Source of the DNA: Dyadobacter beijingensis DSM 21582
GTDB taxonomy: Bacteria > Bacteroidota > Bacteroidia > Cytophagales > Spirosomataceae
Direction of reading: 5' to 3'
Length of the DNA: 64,000 bases
NCBI RefSeq assembly: GCF_000382205.1
Contig: NZ_KB907790.1
Span: 310,001-374,000 of the forward strand
Of the stretch, positions 26,166 to 35,394 are shown piece after piece; the stretch's first letter is position 1, and the number at the start of each line of letters is the position of its first letter. Made by a program: the position numbers and the translations under genes. The notes below the pieces were generated by a model. That model was not told where the DNA came from. It saw only the letters and a list, made by a program, of their open reading frames with translations, and ran no database searches.

Positions 26166-26984
26166 ATGGCACAAATAGAATATAAAGAACTATTGGATGC
26201 AGGTGTCCACTTTGGTCACCTTACCCGCAAGTGGGATCCCCGGATGGCTCCATATATCTTCATGGAGAAGAACGGTATCCACATCATTGACCTGAACAAA
26301 ACTTTGAGCTGCATCAATGAGGCTGAGGCTGCATTGAAACAGATCGTTCGTTCAGGACGTAAGATCATGTTTGTTGCTACTAAAAAACAAGCGCAGGAAA
26401 TCGTAACGGAAGAGGCAAAACGCCTTAAAATGCCTTACGTGACCGATCGCTGGTTGGGTGGTATGCTTACAAACTTCGGCACGATTCGCAAGTCTTTGAA
26501 AAAAATGCAGACTCTTGAGAAGATGCTCAAAGACGAATCCACGGTTAGCAATATTGCGAAAAGAGAACGCCTGATGCTTACACGTGAAAAGGAGAAACTG
26601 GAAAGAGTATTGGGTGGTGTAGCAGACCTTACTCGCCTTCCGGCAGCACTTTTCATCGTTGATGTAAAACGCGAGCACATTGCGGTAGCAGAAGCGAAAA
26701 GATTGAACATCCCTATTTTTGCGATCTGCGATACCAACTCAAACCCTGAATTGGTTGACTTCCCGATCCCTTCAAACGATGACGCTTACAAAGCGATCTC
26801 TTTGATTACCCTCGCGATCGGTAAGGCTATCGAAGAAGGTTTGATGGAACGCAAACAAGATAAGGACGATCAGCGCCTGGTAGAGGAAGAAGAAGCAAAA
26901 CGCGCAGCTGACAAAGGCGAAGAGGCAGCCCCTCGCGCCGAAGTAGCCGCAGAAGCTGAGGTTGCTGAATCCGACGAAGAGTAA
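26166..26984 (+). CDS. rpsB: 30S ribosomal protein S2
   Basis: S2 joins the small subunit late and helps recruit S1. The sequence MAQIEYKELLDAGVHFGHLTRKWDP, GRKIMFVATKKQAQEIV, RWLGGMLTNF and IPIFAICDTNSNPELVDFPIP are all signature regions. An upstream TTG (26160) would add two residues; ATG 26166 is preferred. The C-terminus carries a roughly 35-residue acidic, alanine-rich extension (EEEAKRAADKGEEAAPR onward) beyond the usual end, common in Bacteroidota. A hairpin terminator lies between it and tsf, so the classic rpsB-tsf pair may be only partly co-transcribed. Confidence 0.97.
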   Translation: MAQIEYKELLDAGVHFGHLTRKWDPRMAPYIFMEKNGIHIIDLNKTLSCINEAEAALKQIVRSGRKIMFVATKKQAQEIVTEEAKRLKMPYVTDRWLGGMLTNFGTIRKSLKKMQTLEKMLKDESTVSNIAKRERLMLTREKEKLERVLGGVADLTRLPAALFIVDVKREHIAVAEAKRLNIPIFAICDTNSNPELVDFPIPSNDDAYKAISLITLAIGKAIEEGLMERKQDKDDQRLVEEEEAKRAADKGEEAAPRAEVAAEAEVAESDEE

Positions 26985-27036
26985 AAAGGGCAATATGGTG
27001 TAGTTTTCAAATGCCGCACCATACTTGACATATACC

Positions 27037-27073
27037 GTAGCCCATGGCCTCTTGCTATGGGCTACATTTTTTT
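27037..27073 (+). terminator. Terminator after rpsB
   Basis: GTAGCCCAT (27037-27045) pairs perfectly with ATGGGCTAC (27057-27065) around an 11-nt loop, followed by ATTTTTTT. It sits between rpsB and tsf and probably attenuates read-through. Confidence 0.85.
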
Positions 27074-27167
27074 AAAGTTCACGAGTCGGGATTCCTTAAC
27101 CATTTCATAATCGGCGGTTAACGGGTCCCGCGCCACAAAACATTAATACATAATATTTATCACGATC

Positions 27168-28004
27168 ATGGCAATTACCGCACAAGATGTAAACAAACTC
27201 CGCCAGATGACCGGCGCAGGCATGATGGATTGTAAAAAAGCCCTGCAGGAAGCAGATGGCGATTTCGACAAAGCCGTTGATATTCTCCGTAAACAAGGAC
27301 AAAAAGTAGCCGCAAAACGTGCCGACAACGCTGTATCGGAAGGAACTGTACTGATCAACATCAGCGCTGACGGTTCTAACGGTAAACTCGTTGCCCTCGC
27401 TTGCGAAACTGAGCCCGTATCGAACGTAGAAGATTTCAAAAACCTTGCGCAGTCTATCCTTGACAAAGCAGTAGCGGATAACATCGCCGACAAAGATGCC
27501 CTTTTGGCAGCAACTTTGGCTGATGGCCGTCCGGTAAGCGAGCATATGGTGGAGCTGACAGGTAAACTGGGCGAGAAACTGGAAATCAGCGCTTACGAAA
27601 ACGTATCGGCTGAGCAGGTTGTCCCTTACATCCACTCAAACGGTAAGTTGGGCGTGTTGGTAGCATTCACCGGTGTGAACGGTGCGGACGTGGCTGATCT
27701 GGGCAAAGATGTGGCGATGCAGATCGCTGCAATGAAGCCGGTTGCCCTCGACAAAGACGGCATCGACGCTGCTACCATCGAGCGCGAAATCGAAGTAGGT
27801 AAAGAGCAGGCTCGCGCGGAAGGCAAGCCTGAGGCAATGCTTGAGAAAATCGCTCAGGGTAAATTGCAGAAGTTCTACAAAGACAGCACCCTGCTGAACC
27901 AGGAGTTCGTAAAAGATTCGTCATTGACGATCCGTCAGCTGCTGGAAAAAACTGCCAAAGGTTTGACAGTTTCTACATTCAAACGTGTATCGATCGGCGG
28001 CTAA
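27168..28004 (+). CDS. tsf: Elongation factor Ts
   Basis: EF-Ts exchanges GDP on EF-Tu. The 278-residue protein opens ITAQDVNKLRQMTGAGMMDCKKAL, the UBA-like N-terminal signature. Then come the EF-Ts core repeats (ALACETEPVSNVEDFKNLA near 80, ISAYENVSAEQVVPYIH near 142) and the C-terminal stretch LLNQEFVKDSSLTIRQLLE. Length is normal. It follows rpsB at the usual position, but a 183-nt gap with a terminator separates them. Confidence 0.97.
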   Translation: MAITAQDVNKLRQMTGAGMMDCKKALQEADGDFDKAVDILRKQGQKVAAKRADNAVSEGTVLINISADGSNGKLVALACETEPVSNVEDFKNLAQSILDKAVADNIADKDALLAATLADGRPVSEHMVELTGKLGEKLEISAYENVSAEQVVPYIHSNGKLGVLVAFTGVNGADVADLGKDVAMQIAAMKPVALDKDGIDAATIEREIEVGKEQARAEGKPEAMLEKIAQGKLQKFYKDSTLLNQEFVKDSSLTIRQLLEKTAKGLTVSTFKRVSIGG

Positions 28005-28032
28005 GCCAGTTTCATACATAAAATATATTGAC

Positions 28033-28071
28033 AACGCCTGGTATCTAATTTGTATACCAGGCGTTTTTTTT
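28033..28071 (+). terminator. Terminator after tsf
   Basis: AACGCCTGGTAT (28033-28044) pairs perfectly with ATACCAGGCGTT (28054-28065) around a 9-nt loop, and the right arm runs into a tract of eight T. Confidence 0.92.
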
Positions 28072-28140
28072 CATATTTACAAAAAGATAAATGCAATTTA
28101 GTTTACAGCACACGCTATCCGCGGCTTTTCATCAGTCAAA

Positions 28141-28740
28141 ATGGTTGAAATTTGGAAGAATTTCTGTCCGGAGTATCGGTCTACGGACGAAGAACTAGTT
28201 AGACTTTTCCTCGAATCAAGGGATAACCGTTATTTCAGAGAGCTATACGAACGGTATGCCCTCAAAGTTTACCAGAAATGTTTCTCGCTCACCCGCAACG
28301 AAGAACGCGCCGAAGACATTATGCAGGACGTGTTTGTCAAGCTCGTCAACAAAATGGGCACCTTCAAAACCGGTGCCAAATTCTCCACCTGGCTTTTTAC
28401 TATTACCCATAACCATTGCCTCGACGTCGCTCGCATAAGCGGGCGCAAGGGAATCATCGTCACCGGCGAAGTGCCCGCCATTGAGCAGGGCGAAAGTCCG
28501 GTGCTGTCCGCACTGGGCGACGACGAGTTCGACCTGCCGGCACTAAAGGCAGCCCTGAACCGGCTCCGCGTCGAAGACAAGGCTGTGATCTACCTCCGGT
28601 ACCTCGACGACCGGAGTATCCGCGACATCGCACGGTTTTGCGAAGCGACAGAAAGTGCGACCAAAATGCGGCTTTTACGGTCGCGCAGGAAGCTCCGTAA
28701 GTGGTATCAGAAACTTTCAGGAGGCATGGATTTCTTTTGA
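28141..28740 (+). CDS. ECF-type RNA polymerase sigma factor
   Basis: This 199-residue sigma-70 family protein has region 2 (YERYALKVYQKCFSL through AEDIMQDVFVKLV and FSTWLFTITHNHCLDVAR) and region 4 (LNRLRVEDKAVIYLRYLDDRSIRDIARFCEATESATKMRLLRSRRKLR). No region 3 is present, so it is an extracytoplasmic-function sigma. No anti-sigma gene is adjacent: the next gene encodes an outer-membrane protein and could be part of its regulon, which is only an inference. Its signal and target promoters cannot be read from this window. Confidence 0.92.
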   Translation: MVEIWKNFCPEYRSTDEELVRLFLESRDNRYFRELYERYALKVYQKCFSLTRNEERAEDIMQDVFVKLVNKMGTFKTGAKFSTWLFTITHNHCLDVARISGRKGIIVTGEVPAIEQGESPVLSALGDDEFDLPALKAALNRLRVEDKAVIYLRYLDDRSIRDIARFCEATESATKMRLLRSRRKLRKWYQKLSGGMDFF

Positions 28741-28839
28741 ATGCTTCGAAAATTACTTTACTTTGAGCGCTGCCTCCTCATTTACTAGTCTGAAAAACGA
28801 TGAAAAATCAATGAGTATGGTCCACTAAACACATTAACA

Positions 28840-29772
28840 ATGAACGAAAAACATCAACGCACATCCTTTATTGCTCTAACTTTACTCGCATTCCTCAGCA
28901 TTCCGGCTTTCGCTCAAAATAAAGTCGATCTCAGTAATTCCATCAACTCGGGCAAGCTGAAAACCGCCAACGACACGGCCTGGCATAAAATCGAATTCGG
29001 TGCCAATCTCAACCAGGGATCATTCAGCTCCAACTGGACGGGCGGGGGCGTGAACTCGATCGCATTAGGCCTTTTCCTGAATGCATTGAACGAGCAAAAA
29101 AAAGGTAAAAACTCGTGGCGGAACGACTTCCAGGGCCAGTATGGTATCGTCCGCAACAAAGGCCAGCAAAGCCGCAAGAATGTCGACAGGCTGTTTTTTG
29201 ACACGAAATATAACCGCGAGCTGACCGCCAAATGGAGCCTTTTCGCGAATGTCAACTTCCTCTCGCAGTTCGGCAACGGTTATGAATATTCCTCCAATCC
29301 CGATTCGATCAATGTCAAGAAAAAGGTGTCCGGCATTCTGGCGCCTGCTTACCTCACCGAGGCGATCGGTATCGAATACCGGCCGGTTCCCTACTTCTTC
29401 ATCGATCTCGCGCCGGGTGCATTGCGCCAGACGATCGTGATCGACGAGGATTTGTATGTGAACACGCCCGATCAGAAGAACTATGGCGTACCTATCGGGA
29501 AAAGGGTCCGTAACGAAGCGGCATTGATCCAGCTGGTAGCCAACTTCGACAAAGACATCGCCAAAGATGTGAACCTGAAATTCCGTTATCTGCTGTTTTC
29601 CAGCTTCAAGCATCCATTGAATATCGATAACCGCCTCGACGCTCAGCTGACGGCCAAAATCAATAAATATGTCAATGTGAACCTGGGTGCCATTATGGTG
29701 TACGACGAAGATCAGAGCAATAAGATCCAATTTGCTCAGGCCCTCAGCATAGGCTTTTTGTTTGCCTTTTAA
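28840..29772 (+). CDS. DUF3078 outer-membrane protein
   Basis: The 310-residue protein has a signal peptide (residues 1-25, cleavage after AFA) and the DUF3078 pattern: WHKIEFGANLNQGSFSSNWTGGGVNS, WRNDFQGQYGIVRNKGQ and KNVDRLFFDTKYNRELTAKWSLFANVNF. It is predicted as a beta-barrel of about twelve amphipathic strands ending in the aromatic residue F. The family is widespread in Bacteroidota but has no assigned role that I know of. It lies 99 nt downstream of the ECF sigma factor gene and could be under its control. Confidence 0.87.
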   Translation: MNEKHQRTSFIALTLLAFLSIPAFAQNKVDLSNSINSGKLKTANDTAWHKIEFGANLNQGSFSSNWTGGGVNSIALGLFLNALNEQKKGKNSWRNDFQGQYGIVRNKGQQSRKNVDRLFFDTKYNRELTAKWSLFANVNFLSQFGNGYEYSSNPDSINVKKKVSGILAPAYLTEAIGIEYRPVPYFFIDLAPGALRQTIVIDEDLYVNTPDQKNYGVPIGKRVRNEAALIQLVANFDKDIAKDVNLKFRYLLFSSFKHPLNIDNRLDAQLTAKINKYVNVNLGAIMVYDEDQSNKIQFAQALSIGFLFAF

Positions 29773-29797
29773 TTCAATCAACTAACCTCAACTTGTT

Positions 29798-30130
29798 ATG
29801 CTTCAGGAATTCAAAACGTTTATCGCAAAGGGCAATGTGCTCGACCTCGCTGTCGGTGTGGTAATTGGTGCCGCATTCGGAAAAATCACTACCTCATTGG
29901 TGGAAGACATTATCAACCCGATCCTTGGCCTGGTCATCGGCGGCGTTGACTTTACGCAGCTCAAAATCGTATTGAAGGAAGCTGTGGGCGAAACGCCTGA
30001 GGTGGCGATCAAGTACGGTAACTTCATCCAGACATTGATCCAGTTCCTGATCATCGCGTGGGTGATATTCCTGATCGTGAAACTGGCCAACCGCCTGCGT
30101 TTGTCGGAATCATTGAAAAAGGAAGAGTAG
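29798..30130 (+). CDS. mscL: Large-conductance mechanosensitive channel
   Basis: MscL opens under membrane tension and releases solutes in osmotic downshock. The 110-residue protein has the N-terminal amphipathic helix, the pore-lining first membrane helix [17 protein letters not shown], the periplasmic loop, and the second helix [18 protein letters not shown]. The C-terminal helical bundle is cut short (ends [12 protein letters not shown]), making it about 20-30 residues shorter than most homologues. The truncated end should still allow gating, since that region is dispensable in E. coli. It starts 25 nt after the DUF3078 gene and has its own terminator. Confidence 0.95.
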   Translation: MLQEFKTFIAKGNVLDLAVGVVIGAAFGKITTSLVEDIINPILGLVIGGVDFTQLKIVLKEAVGETPEVAIKYGNFIQTLIQFLIIAWVIFLIVKLANRLRLSESLKKEE

Positions 30131-30156
30131 AACTAGTTAAATGTTCATAATTGACG

Positions 30157-30188
30157 AAAAAGAGGCATATTTCCTGTGCCTCTTTTTT
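30157..30188 (+). terminator. Terminator after mscL
   Basis: AAAAAGAGGCA (30157-30167) pairs with TGCCTCTTTTT (30177-30187) around a 9-nt loop and continues into a T-run. Confidence 0.88.
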
Positions 30189-30284
30189 TATCCGAGTTAT
30201 TGGTAAGGCATTAAAAGAAGTTTTCGCCAAAAGATTTACCTTCGTGGTTAAGGCAGTTTGTTCAACGTTCTTAAATCAATTCTT

Positions 30285-31628
30285 GTGCAAAAAAAGGTGA
30301 CTATTCTGGGTGGCGGAGAAAGCGGCGCAGGTGCCGCGATTCTTGCGAAATCCAAAGGGTTTGAAGTTTTTTTATCGGATAAGGGCCAGTTGCATCAGAA
30401 GTACGCGGACATTCTGAACAGTGAAAATATTCCATTCGAACAAGGGCAGCATTCGGAAGAACGCATTCTCGGAAGCGACCTCGTGATCAAAAGTCCGGGT
30501 ATCCCCGACAAGGTGCCGCTGATTGTCGCATTGAAGGAAAAAGGTATTCCGGTGATTTCGGAAATCGAATTCGCCTCGCGCTATACCGATGCCAAACTGA
30601 TCGCCATTACGGGCAGTAACGGCAAGACAACCACCACATTACTGACTTATCATTTACTCAAAACCGCCGGCCTGAACGTGGGCCTGGCCGGTAATATCGG
30701 CGACAGCTTCGCATGGGCGGTCGCGGAAAAGCAGTTTGATTATTATGTATTGGAAATCAGCAGTTTTCAGCTGGATAACATTGTGGATTTCCACCCCTAT
30801 ATTTCCGTTCTGCTGAATATCACTCCCGATCACCTCGATCGTTATGGGTATGATTTCCAGAATTATGTCGATTCCAAATTCAACATTATCCGTAACCAGA
30901 CCGCCGCGGATTATTTCATTTATTACAAAGAAAGCGAGGTAATCCAAAATGAGCTTGGAAAACGGAAACCTGCCGTCGGAAAAGTAGAGGTTTCACTGGA
31001 TAATGCATTGGCATCGGGCTCGTACCTCGAAAACGGGGAATTGATTTCGAATATCAACGGCCATGCGTTCGCACAGGCATTGGGTGAACTGCCGATCAAA
31101 GGGCCGCATAATGCGATCAATGCATTGTCGGCGATCTCGGTGGCGCAACTGCTGGGGATCGATGCGGGCAAAATCAGCGATGGGTTGAAATCATTTACCA
31201 ACGCGCCGCACCGGTTGGAGCAGGTAGAAGTGATCGGCGGTGTGACTTACATTAATGATTCGAAAGCGACCAATGTGGATTCCGTTTTCTACGCGTTGGG
31301 CAGTTTCGAGCAGCCGGTTATCCTCATTGCCGGTGGCGTGGATAAAGGAAACGACTATTCGCAGATTGAGGAACTGGTTAGGAATAAAGTGAAAGGACTT
31401 ATCGTGCTGGGCAAAGACCCGGCCAAGCTGGAAAATTACTTTTCAGGCAAAGTCCCGCAAATATATGCCACCGAGGATGTCCAGGACGCCGTTAACAAAG
31501 GACGGGAATGGGGCGTGCCGGGGGATATCGTTCTGCTTTCACCCGCCTGCGCGAGTTTTGATTTGTTCAAAAACTACGAGGACCGGGGGGATCAATTCAA
31601 AGCGGCTGTCAGAACTCTCATCCAGTAA
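30285..31628 (+). CDS. murD: UDP-N-acetylmuramoyl-alanine--D-glutamate ligase
   Basis: MurD adds D-glutamate to the growing stem peptide. The protein has the N-terminal nucleotide-sugar motif ILGGGESGAGAAIL, the P-loop ITGSNGKTTTT, the EISSFQL motif, NITPDHLDRYG, and the C-terminal domain YINDSKATNVDSV and SPACASFDLFKNYEDRGDQF. I prefer GTG 30285, which places the glycine-rich motif at the usual distance from the N-terminus; a TTG 27 nt upstream is the alternative. It opens the second half of the division cluster (murD-ftsW-murG-murC-ftsQ-ftsA-ftsZ), all in the same direction. Confidence 0.96.
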   Translation: MQKKVTILGGGESGAGAAILAKSKGFEVFLSDKGQLHQKYADILNSENIPFEQGQHSEERILGSDLVIKSPGIPDKVPLIVALKEKGIPVISEIEFASRYTDAKLIAITGSNGKTTTTLLTYHLLKTAGLNVGLAGNIGDSFAWAVAEKQFDYYVLEISSFQLDNIVDFHPYISVLLNITPDHLDRYGYDFQNYVDSKFNIIRNQTAADYFIYYKESEVIQNELGKRKPAVGKVEVSLDNALASGSYLENGELISNINGHAFAQALGELPIKGPHNAINALSAISVAQLLGIDAGKISDGLKSFTNAPHRLEQVEVIGGVTYINDSKATNVDSVFYALGSFEQPVILIAGGVDKGNDYSQIEELVRNKVKGLIVLGKDPAKLENYFSGKVPQIYATEDVQDAVNKGREWGVPGDIVLLSPACASFDLFKNYEDRGDQFKAAVRTLIQ

Positions 31629-31630
31629 GC

Positions 31631-31676
31631 ATCCCTGACAACACCTGACTATACCCGACAATACCTGACAACAAAT
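31631..31676. repeat. Phased TGAC repeat array 2 (murD-ftsW)
   Basis: Four units with exact 10-bp spacing start at 31636 (TGAC), 31646 (TGAC), 31656 (CGAC) and 31666 (TGAC); the consensus unit is ATACCTGACA. Only the TGAC half is present, so no long hairpin forms here. It fills most of the 66-nt murD-ftsW gap, 2 nt after the murD stop. Confidence 0.85.
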
Positions 31677-31694
31677 TCTTAGCCGCCAGACAAT

Positions 31695-32849
31695 ATGGAT
31701 TTCCTGAACAAAACAAGGGAGGATACCCAGGCATGGTTTAGCAAAAACCTCAAAGGCGACCCCTGGATTTGGGGAATATGCATTATCATGCTCATGTGGA
31801 GCATCGTGGTCGTGTACAGCGCGTCCGTCAAGGATGCATACAGCCAGATGGACGGTAATACCGAATATTACCTTTACAAGCATGCATTACTGTGCGTGCT
31901 TTCGCTGGGCGTGATGTATTTCGTACACCGGGTGCCATACATCAAGTTCGTGTACGTCACGCGGCTCGCGGTGTGGAGTTCCATTCTCCTGCTGATCTTC
32001 ACGATGTTCTTCGGCCGGTCGGTGAACGACGCGGCGCGGTGGATCGAAATTCCCGTGATCGGGCAGCGCTTTCAACCGTCCGAATGGGCCAAGGTGGCAT
32101 TGGTGGCACATTTGTCGCTGATCCTGGCGAGGCATATCAAAGGGGGCTGGAATACCCGGGAACTGTTTATGGAGCCGCTCGCGCTCGTGGGCGTCGTGTG
32201 CGGGCTGATTTTCGTGAGTAATGTGTCCACGGCGGTAATGCTGGCGGGCATTTGCTTTTTGCTGATGTTCGTAGGAAAGGTGCCACTGCATTACCTGGCT
32301 TTCACGGCGCTGGGACTGGTATTCTTCGCGACAATCGCCATTTTGCTCAATTCCACCCAGCGATCCGGGACGGCGCAGAGCCGGATTTCCACTTTCTTCG
32401 ATAAAGACGTGGTCGTGTACCAATCTCAGCAATCCTATATGGCCATGGCCCGCGGTGGGCTGTATGGCGAGGGTGTTGCCAAAAGCCGGCAGCGCCGCTT
32501 TTTGCCCGAGCCGCAGAAGGACTTCATTTTCGCCGTAGCCGTGGAGGAATACGGCACATTGGGCGGTACCGCATTGATTATCCTGTATTTGATTTTACTA
32601 TACCGCGGCCTCAAAGCGATCGAAGCCACGAAGCGGCCGTTCGGCGGGCTGCTGTCGGCCGGGCTTACATTCATTGTCGTGAGCCAGGCGTTCTCGGCGA
32701 TGGCCGTGACGGTCGGGCTGGTGCCGGTGACGGGGCAGACGCTGCCTTTTTTCAGTCAGGGCGGAACGTCGCTGCTGTTTACGGGCATCGCCATGGGCAT
32801 GATCCTGAGCGTAAGCCGGGGCGAGATCGTCGAGGAAAAGCGTATTTGA
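31695..32849 (+). CDS. ftsW: Septal peptidoglycan glycosyltransferase FtsW
   Basis: FtsW is the SEDS-family polymerase that works with FtsI at the septum. The 384-residue protein has about ten membrane segments and the family signatures: WSIVVVYSASVKDA near 35, RWIEIPVIGQRFQPSEWAK near 115, and the conserved C-terminal part AVTVGLVPVTGQTLPFFSQGGTS. Loop residues around GEGVAKSRQ and LPEPQKDFIFAVAVEE match the catalytic extracellular loop. It lies between murD and murG, the standard position, with a 1-nt gap to murG. Confidence 0.96.
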   Translation: MDFLNKTREDTQAWFSKNLKGDPWIWGICIIMLMWSIVVVYSASVKDAYSQMDGNTEYYLYKHALLCVLSLGVMYFVHRVPYIKFVYVTRLAVWSSILLLIFTMFFGRSVNDAARWIEIPVIGQRFQPSEWAKVALVAHLSLILARHIKGGWNTRELFMEPLALVGVVCGLIFVSNVSTAVMLAGICFLLMFVGKVPLHYLAFTALGLVFFATIAILLNSTQRSGTAQSRISTFFDKDVVVYQSQQSYMAMARGGLYGEGVAKSRQRRFLPEPQKDFIFAVAVEEYGTLGGTALIILYLILLYRGLKAIEATKRPFGGLLSAGLTFIVVSQAFSAMAVTVGLVPVTGQTLPFFSQGGTSLLFTGIAMGMILSVSRGEIVEEKRI

Positions 32850-32850
32850 T

Positions 32851-33948
32851 ATGGCTAGAAGAATTATCATCAGCGGAGGAGGGACCGGCGGGCATATTTA
32901 CCCGGCGATTGCCATTGCCAATGCATTGCAGCACCGTGAGCCGGATACCGAAATCCTGTTCGTAGGAGCTTTGGGCAAAATGGAAATGGAGAAGGTACCC
33001 CGCGCAGGTTACCAGATCGTAGGGCTGCCAATTGCGGGCATCAAGAGAAGCCTGTCGATCGAAAACCTTACGCTGCCTTTTAAAATGCTCCGAAGCCTGC
33101 GGAAAGCCAGGGAGGTGATCAGGGATTTCAGGCCCGACGTGGCCGTGGGCGTAGGCGGTTTCGCCAGCGGGCCATTGCTGATGATGGCCTCCATGGCAGG
33201 TATCCCGACATTGATCCAGGAACAAAACTCTTACGCGGGCATTACCAATAAACTGCTCGCCAAAAGGGCTCAGAAGATATGCGTGGCCTACCCCGGTATG
33301 GAGGCATTTTTCCCGAAAGAGAAAATTACGATGCTCGGCAACCCGGTGCGAAGCGATATTACTTACGTGCATTTGAAAAGGGCGGCAGCTTTGGAGCATT
33401 TCGGGCTGGACGAGCGCCTGAAAACATTGTTCGTAATGGGCGGCAGCCTGGGTGCGCGCTCGATCAACGAAAGTATTACCGCCGGTCTCGACCAGCTCGT
33501 GGAGGGAGGTTACCAGGTATTGTGGCAGACGGGCAAAAACGATATCGATAAAGCCAAAGCGGCCATTGACAAGCTGGGAACAGACCGGGTGAAGGCATTT
33601 GACTTCATCTACACGATGGACCTGGCCTATGCCGTGGCCGATGTGGTGGTTTCGCGCGCGGGGGCATTGTCGGTGTCGGAGCTGTGCCTTGCAGCGAAAC
33701 CGTCCATTCTTGTGCCATTTCCGTATGCGTCGGAAGATCACCAGACGAAGAATGCGATGAACCTCGTGGATAGCAATGCGGCTATTCTCGTGAAGGACTC
33801 GGATGCGCGTGAAAAGCTGGTGGACCAGGCCCTGGCGTTGCTCGACGACGTGACCCGCCAGCGCGAGTTACAGACGAATATCAACAAGCTGGCCCGCCCG
33901 AGCGCGGCCGACGATATTGCCGCGGAAGTATTAAAATTGATTCAGTAA
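32851..33948 (+). CDS. murG: UDP-GlcNAc transferase MurG
   Basis: MurG adds GlcNAc to lipid I and forms lipid II on the inner face of the membrane. The 365-residue GT-B enzyme opens with ISGGGTGGHIYPAIAIANAL, then shows VGVGGFASGPLLM near 91, the middle motif QEQNSYAGITNK near 125, and the nucleotide site FVMGGSLGARSIN near 193. The C-terminal RAGALSVSEL and PFPYASEDHQTKNAM bind UDP-GlcNAc. It starts 1 nt after the ftsW stop and lies 14 nt before murC. Confidence 0.97.
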   Translation: MARRIIISGGGTGGHIYPAIAIANALQHREPDTEILFVGALGKMEMEKVPRAGYQIVGLPIAGIKRSLSIENLTLPFKMLRSLRKAREVIRDFRPDVAVGVGGFASGPLLMMASMAGIPTLIQEQNSYAGITNKLLAKRAQKICVAYPGMEAFFPKEKITMLGNPVRSDITYVHLKRAAALEHFGLDERLKTLFVMGGSLGARSINESITAGLDQLVEGGYQVLWQTGKNDIDKAKAAIDKLGTDRVKAFDFIYTMDLAYAVADVVVSRAGALSVSELCLAAKPSILVPFPYASEDHQTKNAMNLVDSNAAILVKDSDAREKLVDQALALLDDVTRQRELQTNINKLARPSAADDIAAEVLKLIQ

Positions 33949-33962
33949 CCCAAGATTTGAAT

Positions 33963-35369
33963 ATGATGTCATCCTCTGTGACAAACTGGAAATACATCTT
34001 TTTTGTAGGAATAGGCGGGATCGGAATGAGCGCGCTCGCCCGGTGGTTCAAGGCCAATGGTTTTGAAGTGGCGGGCTATGATAAGACCATGACGCCGCTG
34101 GTGGCTAAGCTCATAGAGGAAGGCATTCCGGTGACCCTGGAAGATGAAATATCCACGATCCCGGTGGAATTTAAAGCGGATTCACAGCAGACGCTCGTCG
34201 TTTACACCCCCGCCGTGCCCGTGCAGCACAAGCAAATGCATTATTTCCGGGATGAAAATTTCATGATCCTGAAACGCTCCCAGGTACTGGGGATACTGAC
34301 CCAAAACCTGCGGACGATCGGCGTTGCGGGTACACACGGGAAAACCACCACGTCGTCGCTCGTCGCGCACATCCTGCGGCACGCGCATGTGAACAGCACG
34401 GCGTTTCTGGGCGGTATTACGCAGAACTACGGCACCAACCTGCTCCTGAACGAACCTACCGACAAGCTGGAAGAGGTATTCTGCGTGGTGGAAGCCGACG
34501 AGTTCGACCGCTCGTTCCTGACATTATTCCCTGAGATTGCTATTGTAACATCTACGGACGCCGATCACCTCGACATTTACGGCAAACACGAGGCCGTGCT
34601 CGAATCTTTCCGCGATTACGTGAGTCAGATCGATGAAAATGGCGCATTGTTTATGCGCGAGGGGCTGGAAATAGCGGATAGCAGCAAAGCGAAGGTATTT
34701 ACCTACTCGCTGAACAGTGGGCCTTACCATTCGGAAAACATACATATTGAAAATGCCCGCTTCGTTTTCGACCTGGTATATCCCGGTGGCGTAATCGAGC
34801 GGATTGCAATGAAAATTCCGGGCTACCACAATATCGAAAATTCCGTTGCGGCGAGCGCGGTGGCACTGTATATCGGCGTGGAGCCGGCGAAGATCAAGGA
34901 CGCGCTGGAAAGCTACGGAGGCGTAAAACGCCGCTTCGAATACCAGGTGGAAGAGGAAGGAAATGTGTACATAGACGATTATGCGCACCATCCTACGGAA
35001 ATCGAGGCGTTCCTGACGTCGGTGAAGGGTTTGTACCCCGGCCGCCATGTGACGGCGATCTTTCAGCCGCACCTCTTTACGCGTACCCGCGATTTTGCGG
35101 ATGGTTTTGCAGAAAGTTTGTCATTGGCCGACCGCCTGTTGCTGCTCGACATTTACCCTGCACGCGAGCTGCCGATCGAGGGTGTGGATTCGAAAATGAT
35201 CCTGGACAAAGTGACCACCGCCGACAAACAACTGGTTGCAAAAGAAGAAGTTTTACAACTTTTAAAAGAATTAAATACGGATATTGTGGTTACAATCGGC
35301 GCCGGCGACATCGATACTTTGGTAGGCCCGATCCGCGAAATGCTGCAAAATCCAGTTGCGAATAATTAG
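33963..35369 (+). CDS. murC: UDP-N-acetylmuramate--L-alanine ligase
   Basis: MurC attaches the first L-alanine of the stem peptide. The protein shows FFVGIGGIGMSALARWF near the N-terminus, the P-loop GVAGTHGKTTTSSL, EADEFDRSFLTL, DADHLDIYG, and a C-terminal FQPHLFTRTRDF, all diagnostic of MurC. Start choice is uncertain between TTG 33957 and ATG 33963 or 33966; I use 33963. The true FtsQ start lies after the murC stop, although an alternative TTG frame overlaps it. Function and operon position agree completely. Confidence 0.96.
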   Translation: MMSSSVTNWKYIFFVGIGGIGMSALARWFKANGFEVAGYDKTMTPLVAKLIEEGIPVTLEDEISTIPVEFKADSQQTLVVYTPAVPVQHKQMHYFRDENFMILKRSQVLGILTQNLRTIGVAGTHGKTTTSSLVAHILRHAHVNSTAFLGGITQNYGTNLLLNEPTDKLEEVFCVVEADEFDRSFLTLFPEIAIVTSTDADHLDIYGKHEAVLESFRDYVSQIDENGALFMREGLEIADSSKAKVFTYSLNSGPYHSENIHIENARFVFDLVYPGGVIERIAMKIPGYHNIENSVAASAVALYIGVEPAKIKDALESYGGVKRRFEYQVEEEGNVYIDDYAHHPTEIEAFLTSVKGLYPGRHVTAIFQPHLFTRTRDFADGFAESLSLADRLLLLDIYPARELPIEGVDSKMILDKVTTADKQLVAKEEVLQLLKELNTDIVVTIGAGDIDTLVGPIREMLQNPVANN

Positions 35370-35394
35370 TCAAAGCATTTTTAATATTACTAAG

